Made by a program: the position numbers and the translations under genes. From NCBI GenBank assembly GCA_022709755.1, contig JAKLIF010000003.1, forward strand, positions 221,171 to 285,170: a DNA stretch of 64,000 bases, read 5' to 3'. Source of the DNA: Elusimicrobiota bacterium (lineage in GTDB: Bacteria; Elusimicrobiota; Elusimicrobia; FEN-1173; JAKLIF01). Position 1 is the first letter of the stretch. Each line of letters starts with the position of its first letter. Shown here one piece after another: positions 12,007-21,261 of this stretch. The notes beneath the pieces were generated by a model. The model ran no database searches and was not told the origin of the DNA. It saw nothing but the letters and a program-made list of their open reading frames with translations.

Positions 12007-12552
12007 ATGGCTGAAAAAAACGAGTTTCGTCACACGATCTCCTGCCTGGTGGAGAACCGGGCCGGGGTGCTGGCCCGGATCGCGGCCCTGTTTTCGGCGC
12101 GGGGGTTCAACATCAATTCGTTGGCCGTCGGAGAGACGGAGAACGCCGAGGTCTCCCGCATGACCATCGTCGTGCAGGGGGATGACCGCGTCCTGGAGCA
12201 GGTCGAGAAACAGCTGAACAAGCTGATCGACGTGATCAAGGTGTCGGATTACAAGAACACGCCGCATCTGGAACGGGACCTCGTCCTGGTCAAAGTCACC
12301 GCCACCGCGCAAAACCGCGCGGAACTGATCCAGATCTGCGACGTCTTCCGCGCCAAAATCGTCGACGTGGCCCATGAGTCGGTCATCATCGAAGCCACCG
12401 GGGACGAGGAGAAGATACAGGCGTTGAGGGACTTGCTGGAACCTTTCGGCATCCGCGAAATGTGTCGCACCGGCATCGTGGCGTTGGCCCGCGGCGCGAA
12501 GGAACTGACTTTGAGCGAGCCGGTCAAGAAGACGGGACAGAAAAAATCGTGA
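12007..12552 (+). CDS. ilvH: acetolactate synthase, small (regulatory) subunit
   Basis: Binds and activates IlvB and confers valine feedback inhibition. The N-terminal ACT domain begins HTISCLVENRAGVLARIAAL and contains GFNINSLAVGETE; a second ferredoxin-like ALS_ss C-terminal domain (about residues 85-160) starts LVLVKVTATAQNRAELIQIC. I use the ATG at 12007, seven bases after GAAAGAGGTG, rather than the GTG at 11998 that overlaps this site. The 181 residues include a lysine-rich tail slightly longer than usual (typical 160-170). Confidence 0.94.
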   Translation: MAEKNEFRHTISCLVENRAGVLARIAALFSARGFNINSLAVGETENAEVSRMTIVVQGDDRVLEQVEKQLNKLIDVIKVSDYKNTPHLERDLVLVKVTATAQNRAELIQICDVFRAKIVDVAHESVIIEATGDEEKIQALRDLLEPFGIREMCRTGIVALARGAKELTLSEPVKKTGQKKS

Positions 12553-12556
12553 TTTT

Positions 12557-12579
12557 TCGGAGGGCCGTCGGTCCTCCGA
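12557..12579 (+). other. strong stem-loop between ilvH and ilvC
   Basis: TCGGAGGGCC pairs with GGTCCTCCGA (ten pairs, one G-U) around a three-base loop. No T-tract follows (the next bases are purine-rich and A-rich), so it is not a standard terminator. It could be an RNA processing or stability element setting ilvC expression apart from ilvBH. Confidence 0.6.
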
Positions 12580-12619
12580 TGAAGCTTGATCCAAAAATAA
12601 AAAAAAGGGGAATGAACCA

Positions 12620-13633
12620 ATGGTGAAAATGTATTACGACAAGAATGCGGACATCAAATTGCTGAAGGGGAAGAAGATCGTCATCCTGGGATACGGCTCG
12701 CAGGGCCATGCCCAGGCGCTCAACCTGCGGGATTCCGGATTGAAGGTCTCCGTGGTCGAGAAAAAAGGAACCCGGGGATTCAATCTGGCCATCACCCATG
12801 GATGGAAAGAAGGAGAGAACCTTTTTACGAGCGTGCCCGAGACGGTCAGGGGGGCGGACTGGATCCAGTTCCTCCTGCCCGATGAACTCCAGGCGATCAT
12901 CTGGAAGAACGATGTGGCCCCGAACATCAAGAAGGGAGTGGTCCTCGGGTTCTCCCACGGTTTCAACATCCGTTATGGACAGATCGTCCCTCCGAAAGAG
13001 GCCGATGTGGTTTTGATCGCGCCGAAAGGCCCGGGACACCTCGTGCGTCGGACGTATGAGGAGGGAAAAGGCACCCCCGCTCTGGTGGCGGTGGAACAGG
13101 ACTATTCGAAGAAGGCACTCAAACTGGGGCTGGCGTATTGCCGGGGAATCGGCGCGACGCGGGCCGGCGTGCTTCAGACCACCTTCAAAGAGGAGACCGA
13201 GACCGATTTGTTCGGCGAGCAGAACGTCCTCTGCGGCGGCGTGGTGGACCTCGTCAAGGCGGGATACGAAACCCTCGTCGAGGCCGGGTATCAGCCCGAG
13301 GTGGCTTATTTCGAGTGCCTGCATGAGCTCAAGCTCATCGTGGACCTCGTCCAGGAGGGGGGCATCGGCTGGATGAATTATTCCATCTCCGATACGGCGG
13401 AATACGGTGAATACACCCGCGGCCCGCGCCTGGTGACGGAACAGACGAAACTCCAGATGAAGAAGAACCTGGAAGAAGTCCAGTCCGGCCAGTTCGCCAA
13501 GGAATACCTCTTGGAGAACCTGGTGGGCCGCCCGGTGTTCAATTCGGCGCGCAAGGCCATGTCGGAACACTCCATCGAGATCGTCGGCGAGCGGCTGCGG
13601 TCCATGATGCCGTGGCTCCGTAAAAAAGAGTAG
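12620..13633 (+). CDS. ilvC: ketol-acid reductoisomerase
   Basis: Mg- and NAD(P)H-dependent isomeroreductase converting acetolactate to dihydroxyisovalerate. Class I form, 337 residues. The Rossmann motif VILGYGSQGHAQALNLRDSG is at residues about 19-38; the domain boundary reads APKGPGHLVRRTYEEGKGTP, and the metal-binding helix ETETDLFGEQNVLCGG has the expected acidic residues. The C-terminal ISDTAEYGEYTRGPR and EYLLEN are also typical. The ATG at 12620 is preceded by AAGGGGAATGAACC. Together with ilvB/ilvH this gives two of the three common branched-chain steps; the dehydratase slot is occupied only by the degenerate homologue upstream. Confidence 0.97.
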   Translation: MVKMYYDKNADIKLLKGKKIVILGYGSQGHAQALNLRDSGLKVSVVEKKGTRGFNLAITHGWKEGENLFTSVPETVRGADWIQFLLPDELQAIIWKNDVAPNIKKGVVLGFSHGFNIRYGQIVPPKEADVVLIAPKGPGHLVRRTYEEGKGTPALVAVEQDYSKKALKLGLAYCRGIGATRAGVLQTTFKEETETDLFGEQNVLCGGVVDLVKAGYETLVEAGYQPEVAYFECLHELKLIVDLVQEGGIGWMNYSISDTAEYGEYTRGPRLVTEQTKLQMKKNLEEVQSGQFAKEYLLENLVGRPVFNSARKAMSEHSIEIVGERLRSMMPWLRKKE

Positions 13634-13640
13634 TTCGTTC

Positions 13641-14285
13641 ATGCCGCGGTTCCGTATCCCGGTCATCGCCAGCGAAGGCTGGAAGTATATCCTGTTCTTC
13701 GGGATCCTCGGGTCCCTGTTCCTGTTCTTCGACCCGTGGTTCTCCAATATCGTAGGATTGCTGTGCGTGCTCTTTGCGGGGTTTTGTTTCTATTTCTTCA
13801 GGGACCCCGAGAGAACGGTCCCGAAGACCGATGACATCATCTGTCCTGCGGACGGCACCGTCCTTGAAGTGGTGACCGTGGAGGGGGAAGGGTACGGCGT
13901 GGGTCGGGTGATCCGGATCTTCATGTCGGTGTTCGATGTGCACCTCCAGCGGGCACCGGTGTGCGGCACGGTCAAATCCGTCCGTTATCTCCCCGGCGTA
14001 TTCCTCGACACACGGGATCCGCGCGCTCCGTTCGCCAATGAGAACAATTCCATCATGATCCAGTCCCCCCGCGGGCCGGTGATGGTGAAACAGATCGCGG
14101 GACTCCTGGCGAGACGGATCGTCTGTTGGGTCCGGGAGAACGATGAACTGACGACCGGCGACCGGATCGGTCTGATCTGTATCGGGTCCCAAGTGGACCT
14201 GTATGTGCCATCCAATGTGGATATCCTCGTGAAGGAGGGACAAAAAGTCGTGGGCGGAGAGACCGTGATCGGTCGCTGGATGTGA
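13641..14285 (+). CDS. psd: phosphatidylserine decarboxylase (short, pyruvoyl type)
   Basis: Decarboxylates phosphatidylserine to phosphatidylethanolamine at the inner membrane. The 214 residues have hydrophobic segments at about 14-30 and 33-50, followed by FYFFRDPERTVPKTDD, CPADGTVLEV and FMSVFDVHLQRAPVCGTV. The self-cleavage site that makes the pyruvoyl group is probably G182-S183 in ICIGSQVDLYVP. This is the short, archaeal-like Psd form rather than the ~300-residue E. coli form. It sits seven bases after ilvC and directly before pssA, so the two phosphatidylethanolamine steps are adjacent. Confidence 0.93.
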   Translation: MPRFRIPVIASEGWKYILFFGILGSLFLFFDPWFSNIVGLLCVLFAGFCFYFFRDPERTVPKTDDIICPADGTVLEVVTVEGEGYGVGRVIRIFMSVFDVHLQRAPVCGTVKSVRYLPGVFLDTRDPRAPFANENNSIMIQSPRGPVMVKQIAGLLARRIVCWVRENDELTTGDRIGLICIGSQVDLYVPSNVDILVKEGQKVVGGETVIGRWM

Positions 14286-14308
14286 TTCCGCCCGCACTCT
14301 GAATAACA

Positions 14309-15202
14309 ATGAGACAGCCTCGACGAATCATCCCCAAACTTCTTTATCCGCGGACGGACGTGACCATGGTGGATGTCCCACCGGCTTCCACCGCTCCCCG
14401 GCCCCAGCTGAGACAGGGGATCTACCTGTTGCCCAGCCTGTTCACCTTGGCGAACCTGGGCCTCGGTTTCTTCTCCATGATCAAGACGGTGCAACATTCT
14501 TTCGGCGTGGCCGCGACGTGCATCCTCGTCTGCCACATCCTCGATATCCTCGACGGCCGCGTGGCCCGTTGGAGCCGTTCCGAGAGCAAATTCGGCGTGG
14601 AGTTGGATTCCATGGCGGATTGGATGTCGTTCGGCGTGGCCCCGGCCTTCATGATGTACGAACTGCTGCTCAAGGACGTGCGTCCCTGGGGTTTTCCCGT
14701 GGCCCTGTTCTTCGTCATCTGCGGCGCGCTCCGGCTGGTCCGTTTCAACCTGAAGGCTCATATGGGGGAGAGCAAGACCCCCTATTTCGTCGGCCTGCCG
14801 ATTCCGGCGGCGGGCGGCGCCCTGGCCATTTTTGCGCTGCTCTACGAAATCGTAGAACTGGAAAAACCGGCCAACACGTTCAAGATCATCATGAGCCAGG
14901 TCCCGCACATCTATAATTTCGTGCCGGCCATCATGGTCATCCTGTCCCTGTTGATGGTGTCGGAAGTGCGCTACTCCACGTTCAAGGGAGTGAACCTGCT
15001 CAAGCCGCGTTCCATGCACGCGTTGGTGCTGACGCTCTTGACCGTCTTGATGATGTATTCGTATCCCCAGAACACCATCTTCATCCTCTACTCGATCTAT
15101 ATCGTCTGGGGGCTCATCGATTATTTTTGGCCGGGTGGCGGGGCGCGGGGCAAGCGTCCGGAGTCGATCACGGCCTACGAACACGACACCTACGGGAAAT
15201 AA
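14309..15202 (+). CDS. pssA: CDP-diacylglycerol-serine O-phosphatidyltransferase
   Basis: Makes phosphatidylserine from CDP-diacylglycerol and serine in the membrane. The CDP-alcohol phosphotransferase signature DGxxAR-x8-GxxxD-x3-D is present in [20 protein letters not shown] followed by MAD, near residues 87-110. Some six to seven hydrophobic segments cover residues 40-285. The first 40 residues are polar and proline-rich, and a second ATG at 14366 is possible; neither start has a clear ribosome-binding site. Substrate is assigned from the neighbouring psd and from family resemblance (PssA rather than PgsA). Confidence 0.92.
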   Translation: MRQPRRIIPKLLYPRTDVTMVDVPPASTAPRPQLRQGIYLLPSLFTLANLGLGFFSMIKTVQHSFGVAATCILVCHILDILDGRVARWSRSESKFGVELDSMADWMSFGVAPAFMMYELLLKDVRPWGFPVALFFVICGALRLVRFNLKAHMGESKTPYFVGLPIPAAGGALAIFALLYEIVELEKPANTFKIIMSQVPHIYNFVPAIMVILSLLMVSEVRYSTFKGVNLLKPRSMHALVLTLLTVLMMYSYPQNTIFILYSIYIVWGLIDYFWPGGGARGKRPESITAYEHDTYGK

Positions 15203-15218
15203 ACCGGAGGGAATCCCC

Positions 15219-16772
15219 ATGGCTCAGAATCAGATCATCATCTTCGATACCACTCTGCGCGACGGCGAACAATCGCCGGGCGCCGCGCTGAACATTCAGC
15301 AAAAAGTCCAGGCCGCCAGGCAGTTGTCCGAACTGGGGGTGGATGTCATCGAGGCGGGGTTCCCCGTCTCAAGTCCCGGTGATTTCGAGGCCGTCAAGAC
15401 CATCGCCAAGGAGATCCGGGGGGTGGAAGTGTGCGGACTGGCCCGGGCTGTCAAAGGAGACATCGACGCCTGCTGGAACGCCGTCAAGGTCGGAAAGAAA
15501 CCGCGGATTCACACGTTCATCGCCACCTCCGACCTGCACATCGAACGCAAACTCAAGATGACCCGCGCTCAGGTGTTGGAACGCGCCGTGGAGTCCGTGA
15601 GTTACGCGAAGAAATACACGCCCAACGTGGAGTTCTCCGCCGAGGACGCGGTTCGCTCCGATTTCAACTACCTCTGTTCCGTCGTGGAAGCGGTCATCGA
15701 CGCCGGGGCCACCACCGTCAATATTCCGGACACCGTCGGTTACGCCGTCCCGGACGAGTTCGGGGCCATGATCCGCCGTCTCCGGGAGAACGTGCCCAAC
15801 ATCGACAAGACCGTCCTGTCCGTCCATTGCCACAACGACCTGGGCCTCTCGGTGGCCAATTCGCTGGCGGCCGTTCAGAACGGCGTCCGTCAGGTGGAAT
15901 GTACCGTCAACGGCATCGGCGAACGCGCCGGGAACGCCTCTTTGGAAGAGATCGTCATGGCGGTCCGCACGCGGAAGGATCTGTTCGGTCTCACGACCCG
16001 CATCAACACCAAGGAGATCGCCAAGGCCAGCCGGCTCATCTCGTCTCTGACCGGGATCGTCGTCCAGCCGAACAAGGCCGTGGTGGGCGCCAACGCGTTC
16101 TCACATTCTTCCGGCATCCATCAGGATGGGGTCCTGAAATATCGGACCACTTACGAGATCATGAACCCGGAGGACGTCGGGATCGAGGAGAGCGCCCTCC
16201 TCCTGACGGCTCGGTCGGGACGGAATGGTCTGAGCAACCGTCTCAAGCACCTGGGCTATACGCTCAGCCCGAAGGAACTGGAGGCTGTGTTCGAGAAGTT
16301 CAAGGCCTTGGCCGATAAGAAAAAATATGTTTTCGATGACGATCTGCTCGCGCTGGTCGATCGGGAACGCTCCGCGGTTCCGGAGGCGTTCTCGTTGGAT
16401 TACCTCAACACGACTTCTGGCACGGGAGTGATCCCGACGGCCACCGTCCGCTTGAAGAACGAGGGGAAGATCCTCCAGGAAGCGTCCTGCGGGGACGGTC
16501 CCGTCGATTCGGCCTATAAGGCCATCGACCGGATGACGGGCCTGAAAGTAAAACTGGTGGATTACAACCTGCGCGCCATCTCGTCGGGAAAGGACGCTCA
16601 GGGCGAAGTGACCGTGAAGATCGAGGCGAACGGCCTGATCGTCAGCGGGAAAGGCACCTCGACGGATATCATCGAGGCCAGCGCGTTGGCGTATCTGAAC
16701 GGCATCAATAAACTGTTGGCGACCCGTTCGCGAAAGACGGAGTTCGATAAAAAAATAAAGGAACAAATCTGA
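15219..16772 (+). CDS. leuA: 2-isopropylmalate synthase
   Basis: Condenses 2-oxoisovalerate with acetyl-CoA, the first committed step to leucine. The 517 residues begin with the barrel motif [65 protein letters not shown] and [17 protein letters not shown] are diagnostic. [12 protein letters not shown] and the C-terminal LeuA allosteric domain (about residues 385-510) are present, so leucine feedback inhibition is expected. ATG at 15219 follows CCGGAGGGAATCCCC; the open frame reaches back into pssA but without conservation. Distinct from cimA upstream, so this operon has one enzyme for each condensation. Confidence 0.96.
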   Translation: MAQNQIIIFDTTLRDGEQSPGAALNIQQKVQAARQLSELGVDVIEAGFPVSSPGDFEAVKTIAKEIRGVEVCGLARAVKGDIDACWNAVKVGKKPRIHTFIATSDLHIERKLKMTRAQVLERAVESVSYAKKYTPNVEFSAEDAVRSDFNYLCSVVEAVIDAGATTVNIPDTVGYAVPDEFGAMIRRLRENVPNIDKTVLSVHCHNDLGLSVANSLAAVQNGVRQVECTVNGIGERAGNASLEEIVMAVRTRKDLFGLTTRINTKEIAKASRLISSLTGIVVQPNKAVVGANAFSHSSGIHQDGVLKYRTTYEIMNPEDVGIEESALLLTARSGRNGLSNRLKHLGYTLSPKELEAVFEKFKALADKKKYVFDDDLLALVDRERSAVPEAFSLDYLNTTSGTGVIPTATVRLKNEGKILQEASCGDGPVDSAYKAIDRMTGLKVKLVDYNLRAISSGKDAQGEVTVKIEANGLIVSGKGTSTDIIEASALAYLNGINKLLATRSRKTEFDKKIKEQI

Positions 16773-16773
16773 C

Positions 16774-18078
16774 ATGGGAATGACAATCACGGAGAAGATA
16801 CTGGCGGCTCACGCCCAGGATGGGAACGGGTCGTCTCGTCGGAAAGAAGTGCACGCCGGCGATTTTTTACAGGTCCGGGTGGATCTGGCCATGGGGAACG
16901 ATGTGACGGCCCCCATCGCCATCCGCACCCTCGAAGCGGAAGGGCTGAACAAGGTCTGGGATCGCCGGCGCATCGCGCTGGTGTTGTCCCATTTCCTTCC
17001 GGCCAAGGACATCCAGAGCGCGGCCCAAGCCGGCATCGTCCGGAAATTCGCCCGGCTCCAGAAGATCGTCAACTATTTCGACGAGACCAACGGCGGGGTG
17101 GAACACGCCCTTCTGCCTGAATTGGGATTGGTCGTTCCCGGTGACGTGGTCATCGGCGCCGATTCCCACTCCTGCACGTACGGCGCCCTCGGCATCTTTT
17201 CGACGGGAGTCGGCTCCACCGACCTGGCCGCCATCATGGCGACCGGCGAGTGGTGGTGCAAAGTGCCCGAGAGCATGAAGTTCGTCTATCACGGTCGCCT
17301 GAATAAATGGGTCACCGGGAAGGACTTGGTCCTCTACACCATCGGACAGATCGGCGTGGACGGCGCCCTCTATCGGGCCATGGAGTTCACCGGCGAGGTC
17401 ATCCGGTCCCTGTCCGTGGAGGCCCGCCTGACCATGAGCAATATGGCCATCGAGGCCGGTGGAAAATCCGGCATCATCGAGGCCGACGGCAAGACTGAGG
17501 CCTACGTGAAGTCCCGGACGAAACGTCCCTATAAGATATACAAGAGCGACCCGGACGCCTCCTACGTCGAAACTGTCGAATGGGACGTGACTCATATGGA
17601 GCCTCAGATCGCCCGGCCGTCCCTCCCGTCCAATACGGTCGGTGTGTCACAGGTCGCCGGGACGAAGGTGGATCAGGTCTTCCTCGGTTCCTGCACGAAC
17701 GGCCGTATCGAGGACCTCCGCGTGGCGGCGGCCATCCTGAAGGGCCGCCAGGTGGCCCCCGGAGTCCGGTTGATCGTGATCCCGGCGACGCACAATATCT
17801 ATCGGCAGGCCATGAAGGAAGGGCTCCTCAAGATATTCTCGGAGGCCCGGGCGGCGGTCTCGACGGCCACGTGCGGCCCCTGTCTGGGCGGGCATATGGG
17901 CGTCCTGGCCGAGGGGGAAGTCTGTTTGTCCACGTCGAACCGGAACTTCCCGGGGCGGATGGGACACAAGGACGCGCCAGTCTATCTGGCCAACCCCGCG
18001 GTGGCGGCGGCGACGGCCGTGGCGGGATGCATCACGCATCCGGACGATGTGGTCAAGAAAAGCGGGAGGAAAAAGTGA
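16774..18078 (+). CDS. leuC: 3-isopropylmalate dehydratase, large subunit
   Basis: Aconitase-family subunit holding the [4Fe-4S] cluster; with LeuD it isomerises 2- to 3-isopropylmalate and probably citramalate to beta-methylmalate. The 434 residues resemble the archaeal/HacA-like LeuC type. Cluster cysteines are C307 in FLGSCTNGR and C367/C370 in TCGPCLGGHMG; GADSHSCTYGALGIFSTGVGS is the substrate-loop signature. One base separates it from leuA, and its stop overlaps the leuD start. Confidence 0.95.
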   Translation: MGMTITEKILAAHAQDGNGSSRRKEVHAGDFLQVRVDLAMGNDVTAPIAIRTLEAEGLNKVWDRRRIALVLSHFLPAKDIQSAAQAGIVRKFARLQKIVNYFDETNGGVEHALLPELGLVVPGDVVIGADSHSCTYGALGIFSTGVGSTDLAAIMATGEWWCKVPESMKFVYHGRLNKWVTGKDLVLYTIGQIGVDGALYRAMEFTGEVIRSLSVEARLTMSNMAIEAGGKSGIIEADGKTEAYVKSRTKRPYKIYKSDPDASYVETVEWDVTHMEPQIARPSLPSNTVGVSQVAGTKVDQVFLGSCTNGRIEDLRVAAAILKGRQVAPGVRLIVIPATHNIYRQAMKEGLLKIFSEARAAVSTATCGPCLGGHMGVLAEGEVCLSTSNRNFPGRMGHKDAPVYLANPAVAAATAVAGCITHPDDVVKKSGRKK

Positions 18079-18584
18079 AGACCAACTTTCGAGGGAAAGC
18101 CCATAAATTCGGTGATGACGTCGATACGGATTTCATCGTGCCGGCGAGATATTTGGTGACGACCGATCCGGTCGAGCTTGGAAAACATTGCATGGAGGGA
18201 CAGGATCCTCAATTCGTGGGCCGCGTCCGCGCCGGCGACATCATGGTTGCCGGAAAAAATTTCGGCTGCGGTTCCAGCCGGGAACATGCACCCTGGTCCA
18301 TCCAGGGGGCGGGCCTCTCCTGCGTGGTGGCCAAAAGTTTCGCCCGGATATTTTTCCGGAACTCCATCAACATCGGCCTTCCCATTCTGGAATCCCCCGA
18401 GGCCTCCGAAAAGATACAGGACGGAGATGACGTGGAGGTGGATCTGACCACGGGCGTCATCAAGAACCATACCCGCGGGGAGACTTATTCCAGCCGGCCC
18501 TTCCCGGAATTCATGAGACGCATTGTCGAATCGGGCGGTCTCATGAAATACGTCAGAAAGAAACTCGCCCTCCCGGGAAAATGA
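18075..18584 (+). CDS. leuD: 3-isopropylmalate dehydratase, small subunit
   Basis: Swivel-domain partner of LeuC. The 169 residues start KTNFRGKAHKFGDDVDTDFI and contain the catalytic loop GKNFGCGSSREHAPW followed by AKSFARIFFRNSINIGLP. I use the GTG at 18075, which overlaps the leuC stop and follows GGGAGGAAAA; longer readings run out of frame through leuC. The stop overlaps the PilZ gene start by 4 bases. Confidence 0.95.
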   Translation: MKTNFRGKAHKFGDDVDTDFIVPARYLVTTDPVELGKHCMEGQDPQFVGRVRAGDIMVAGKNFGCGSSREHAPWSIQGAGLSCVVAKSFARIFFRNSINIGLPILESPEASEKIQDGDDVEVDLTTGVIKNHTRGETYSSRPFPEFMRRIVESGGLMKYVRKKLALPGK

Positions 18585-18949
18585 ACGGAGAGACGGATCC
18601 TTACGCGGAGAAAAGGTCCGCCCCCCGCGTTCCTGCGGATGTCGTCGTCGAGATCTATCAGTCCGACGGGAAGACGCTCGTCGGGGTGGCCCATCTGTTG
18701 AACCTGTCCGCCACGGGCACCTGCCTGGATACGGTGGCGGTTTTGACGGAAAAATCGTCCGTGGTGATCCGGCTCCTTCTCAAAAGGAGGCACTTGCTGA
18801 CGCTGCCGGGCGACGTGGTCTGGGTGAAGACGTTCCCCCATGGGCATGAATACGGGATCCAGTTCGGACAGGTGGAGGAGACCCAGCTCCGGACGATGAA
18901 AGCTTTTATCGATGAATATTTCGGTTCGGATAAACAGGGAGGAAAATAA
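18581..18949 (+). CDS. PilZ-domain protein (predicted c-di-GMP binding)
   Basis: Single PilZ domain of 122 residues. The RxxxR part of the dinucleotide-binding motif is EKRSAPR (R12 and R16) and the second part is NLSATG, matching the (D/N)xSxxG rule, so binding of cyclic di-GMP is predicted. There is no transmembrane or catalytic segment. Its ATG overlaps the leuD stop and its TAA overlaps the ATG of leuB, so it is translated inside the leucine operon. What it regulates cannot be read from the sequence. Confidence 0.85.
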   Translation: MNGETDPYAEKRSAPRVPADVVVEIYQSDGKTLVGVAHLLNLSATGTCLDTVAVLTEKSSVVIRLLLKRRHLLTLPGDVVWVKTFPHGHEYGIQFGQVEETQLRTMKAFIDEYFGSDKQGGK

Positions 18950-20070
18950 TGGCCAAGAGTCTCACGGAAGATAAATCGAAACAGCAGGCGGTCGCCGTTC
19001 CTAAAGGCAAGAGATCCTATAAGATCGCCGTGATGGGGGGGGACGGCACGGGTCCCGAAGTGGTCCGCGAAGGAGTGAAAGTCCTTCACGCGCTTGAAAA
19101 ATCAGCCGGGTTGTCGTTCGAGTTCACGGATTTCGACCTGGGAGGGGCGCGCTATCTGAAGACCGGGGAGACTCTCCCCGAAACCGCCCTCGCCGAACTG
19201 AAGAAGTTCGACGCCATCTACCTCGGGGCCATCGGTCATCCCGATGTGAAACCCGGCATCCTCGAAAAAGGAGTCCTCCTTCGTCTCCGTTTCGAACTGG
19301 ACCAATACATCAACCTTCGTCCCGTGAAACTGTATCCGGGAGTTGAGACGCCCATCAAGGACAAAGGGCCGGAACAGATCGATTATGTGGTGATCCGCGA
19401 GAACACGGGCGGAATCTATACGGGCGTGGGCGGGGTGAACATGAAGAATACCCCCCAGGAGGTCGCCGTGCAGAGCGCCGTCTATAGCCGGTTCCAGGTG
19501 GACCGGTGCCTTCGATACGCGTTCGAATACACGCGCGCCCGCAATAAGAGAAAAACACTGGCGCTTTGTGGCAAGACCAACGTGTTGACCTTCTTGTTCG
19601 ATCTGTGGGAACGGGCGTTCCATGAGATGGGGGCCAAGGATTACTCCGAGATCAGGCGGGACTACTATCACGTGGATGCGACCTGCATGTGGATGGTGAA
19701 GAATCCGGAATGGTTCGACGTGATCGTCACGGACAATATGTTCGGCGACATCATCACCGATCTGGGCGCCATGACGCAGGGAGGGATGGGGATCGCCGCC
19801 GGAGGGAACATCAACCCCGACGGGGTGTCCATGTTCGAACCCATCGGCGGTTCGGCACCGAAATACACGGGAAAGAATGTCATCAATCCGTTGGCGGCCA
19901 TCTGCGCGGGAGGCATGATGCTGGACCATCTCGGCGAAAGAGAGGCGGCCCAGCGGTTGGAGAACACCGTCGTCAAGCTCCTCCAGAGCGGCAAAATGAA
20001 GAGCATGTCCGCCGGGAAGATGGGGATGAGCACATCCGACGTGGGGGATTGGATCGCGTCCAATATATAA
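18949..20070 (+). CDS. leuB: 3-isopropylmalate dehydrogenase (isocitrate/isopropylmalate dehydrogenase family)
   Basis: NAD-dependent oxidative decarboxylation of 3-isopropylmalate; probably also of the citramalate-derived methylmalate. After a polar 23-residue lead the fold starts KIAVMGGDGTGPEVVREGV. Substrate arginines are in LRFELDQYINLRPVKLYPG, followed by VIRENTGGIYTGVGG, the metal aspartates in VIVTDNMFGDIITDLGAM, and the NAD loop EPIGGSAPKYTGK. Length 373 is slightly above usual. Ribosome-binding site GGAGGAAAATA precedes the ATG. A homoisocitrate or tartrate dehydrogenase role is possible by family but unlikely here. Confidence 0.92.
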   Translation: MAKSLTEDKSKQQAVAVPKGKRSYKIAVMGGDGTGPEVVREGVKVLHALEKSAGLSFEFTDFDLGGARYLKTGETLPETALAELKKFDAIYLGAIGHPDVKPGILEKGVLLRLRFELDQYINLRPVKLYPGVETPIKDKGPEQIDYVVIRENTGGIYTGVGGVNMKNTPQEVAVQSAVYSRFQVDRCLRYAFEYTRARNKRKTLALCGKTNVLTFLFDLWERAFHEMGAKDYSEIRRDYYHVDATCMWMVKNPEWFDVIVTDNMFGDIITDLGAMTQGGMGIAAGGNINPDGVSMFEPIGGSAPKYTGKNVINPLAAICAGGMMLDHLGEREAAQRLENTVVKLLQSGKMKSMSAGKMGMSTSDVGDWIASNI

Positions 20071-20090
20071 CGTTTCAGGTTCTGTCCACG

Positions 20091-20133
20091 AATAAATCCC
20101 CGTCCGGGTTCCCGCGCGGGGATTTATTTTTTT
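20091..20133 (+). terminator. rho-independent terminator after leuB
   Basis: AATAAATCCCCG (20091-20102) pairs with CGGGGATTTATT (20117-20128), a perfect 12-base stem, followed by a T7 run to 20133. It ends the long plus-strand operon and faces the convergent gene at 20138. Confidence 0.9.
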
Positions 20134-20137
20134 GGGG

Positions 20138-21211
20138 TCATCCCCAGAAGCCGGGGATGAGCGTCTTGCAGTGAGGGCACTGCCCGAAAGAATCCTTTAG
20201 CAGGTTCTTCCGCACAAAAAATCCGTAGCGTTCCACCAGGGTTTGCCGGCATTTCGCGCAGCGCGTGTTTTCAAAGGGGCCCACTTGCCCCGGCTGATTC
20301 CCCGCGTAGACGTAGCGTAAACCCTCCCGTTGACCGATCTCCGCCGCCCGGATCAGATGGGCGGCCGTGGCGTCCGGGGGGGAGTGCATCTTGTAATCCT
20401 TATGGAAGGCGGTGACGTGCCAGGGGATGTCCGGTGATACGGACACGATGAACCGGGCCATCTCGCGGAGATCGTTCTCCGAATCGTTGAGTCCGGGGAT
20501 GACGAGTGTGACGATCTCCATCCAGTAACCCAGGGCATGGATGGACGTGATGGCGTCCAATACTTTCTGAAGGTTTCCTCCGAGTTTCCTGTAGAACGGG
20601 TCCGAGAAGGATTTAAGGTCCACTTTGAAGAGGTCAAGCCTTGGCCGGAGGTATTCCAACGCGTCGCGGCTGGCATATCCGTTGGAGACGAAAGCGGTCT
20701 TGAACCCCGCGGCGTGGGCTTCGTCGAAGACGCGCGCGGCCCATTCCGACGTGATGAGAGGTTCGTTGTAGGTGCTGACGATCACGCGCGCATCGGATTC
20801 GGCGGCGAACCGGATGATCTGTTCGGGACGGACGGCTGTGACCGGGATCGTCGGCGCGTCCGGTTCTCGATAGGATTGAGAGGTCTCCCAGTTCTGGCAG
20901 AAATCGCAATGATAGTTGCACCCCAGCATGCCGAAACTGAGGGTGTTGCAGCCCGGATGCACGTGGAAGAAGGGTTTTTTCTCGATGGGATCACATTGGA
21001 GTCCGGCCACGTATCCGTCCGGCGAGTAGAGGATCCCCTGGCGGTTGAATCGCACGCGGCAGATGCCGGAATGTCCTTCGGGAATGATACAGAGGTGGGC
21101 GCAGGCCGTGCATCGGACCTTGTTGTCGGACTGCGGTGTATACAGTGCTCCTTCGCGCGCGCGCCGCGTCAACAGTTCGCCTGACGCCGCTGAAAGAGGG
21201 AGATCGTCCAT
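20138..21211 (-). CDS. amrS: AmmeMemoRadiSam system radical SAM enzyme
   Basis: Radical SAM protein of 357 residues. The SAM cluster motif CxxxCxxC is GCNYHCDFCQNW, and the surrounding pattern (CTACAHLCIIPEGHSGICRVR, CDPIEKKPFFHVHPG, STYNEPLI, FVSNGY, VDLKSFS, GNQPG) is that of the family that co-occurs with Memo and AMMECR1 proteins. A C-terminal CxxC...CxxC pair looks like a small zinc ribbon. Partners of the system are not in this window. It is the last gene of a minus-strand group; no clear ribosome-binding site precedes its ATG. The reaction catalysed is not known to me. Confidence 0.9.
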   Translation of the reverse strand: MDDLPLSAASGELLTRRAREGALYTPQSDNKVRCTACAHLCIIPEGHSGICRVRFNRQGILYSPDGYVAGLQCDPIEKKPFFHVHPGCNTLSFGMLGCNYHCDFCQNWETSQSYREPDAPTIPVTAVRPEQIIRFAAESDARVIVSTYNEPLITSEWAARVFDEAHAAGFKTAFVSNGYASRDALEYLRPRLDLFKVDLKSFSDPFYRKLGGNLQKVLDAITSIHALGYWMEIVTLVIPGLNDSENDLREMARFIVSVSPDIPWHVTAFHKDYKMHSPPDATAAHLIRAAEIGQREGLRYVYAGNQPGQVGPFENTRCAKCRQTLVERYGFFVRKNLLKDSFGQCPHCKTLIPGFWG

Positions 21212-21261
21212 GGGCGGGTGCCGGAATTCAGAGGGTCCCGCGTCCGGTTCCCTCCGGCCGG

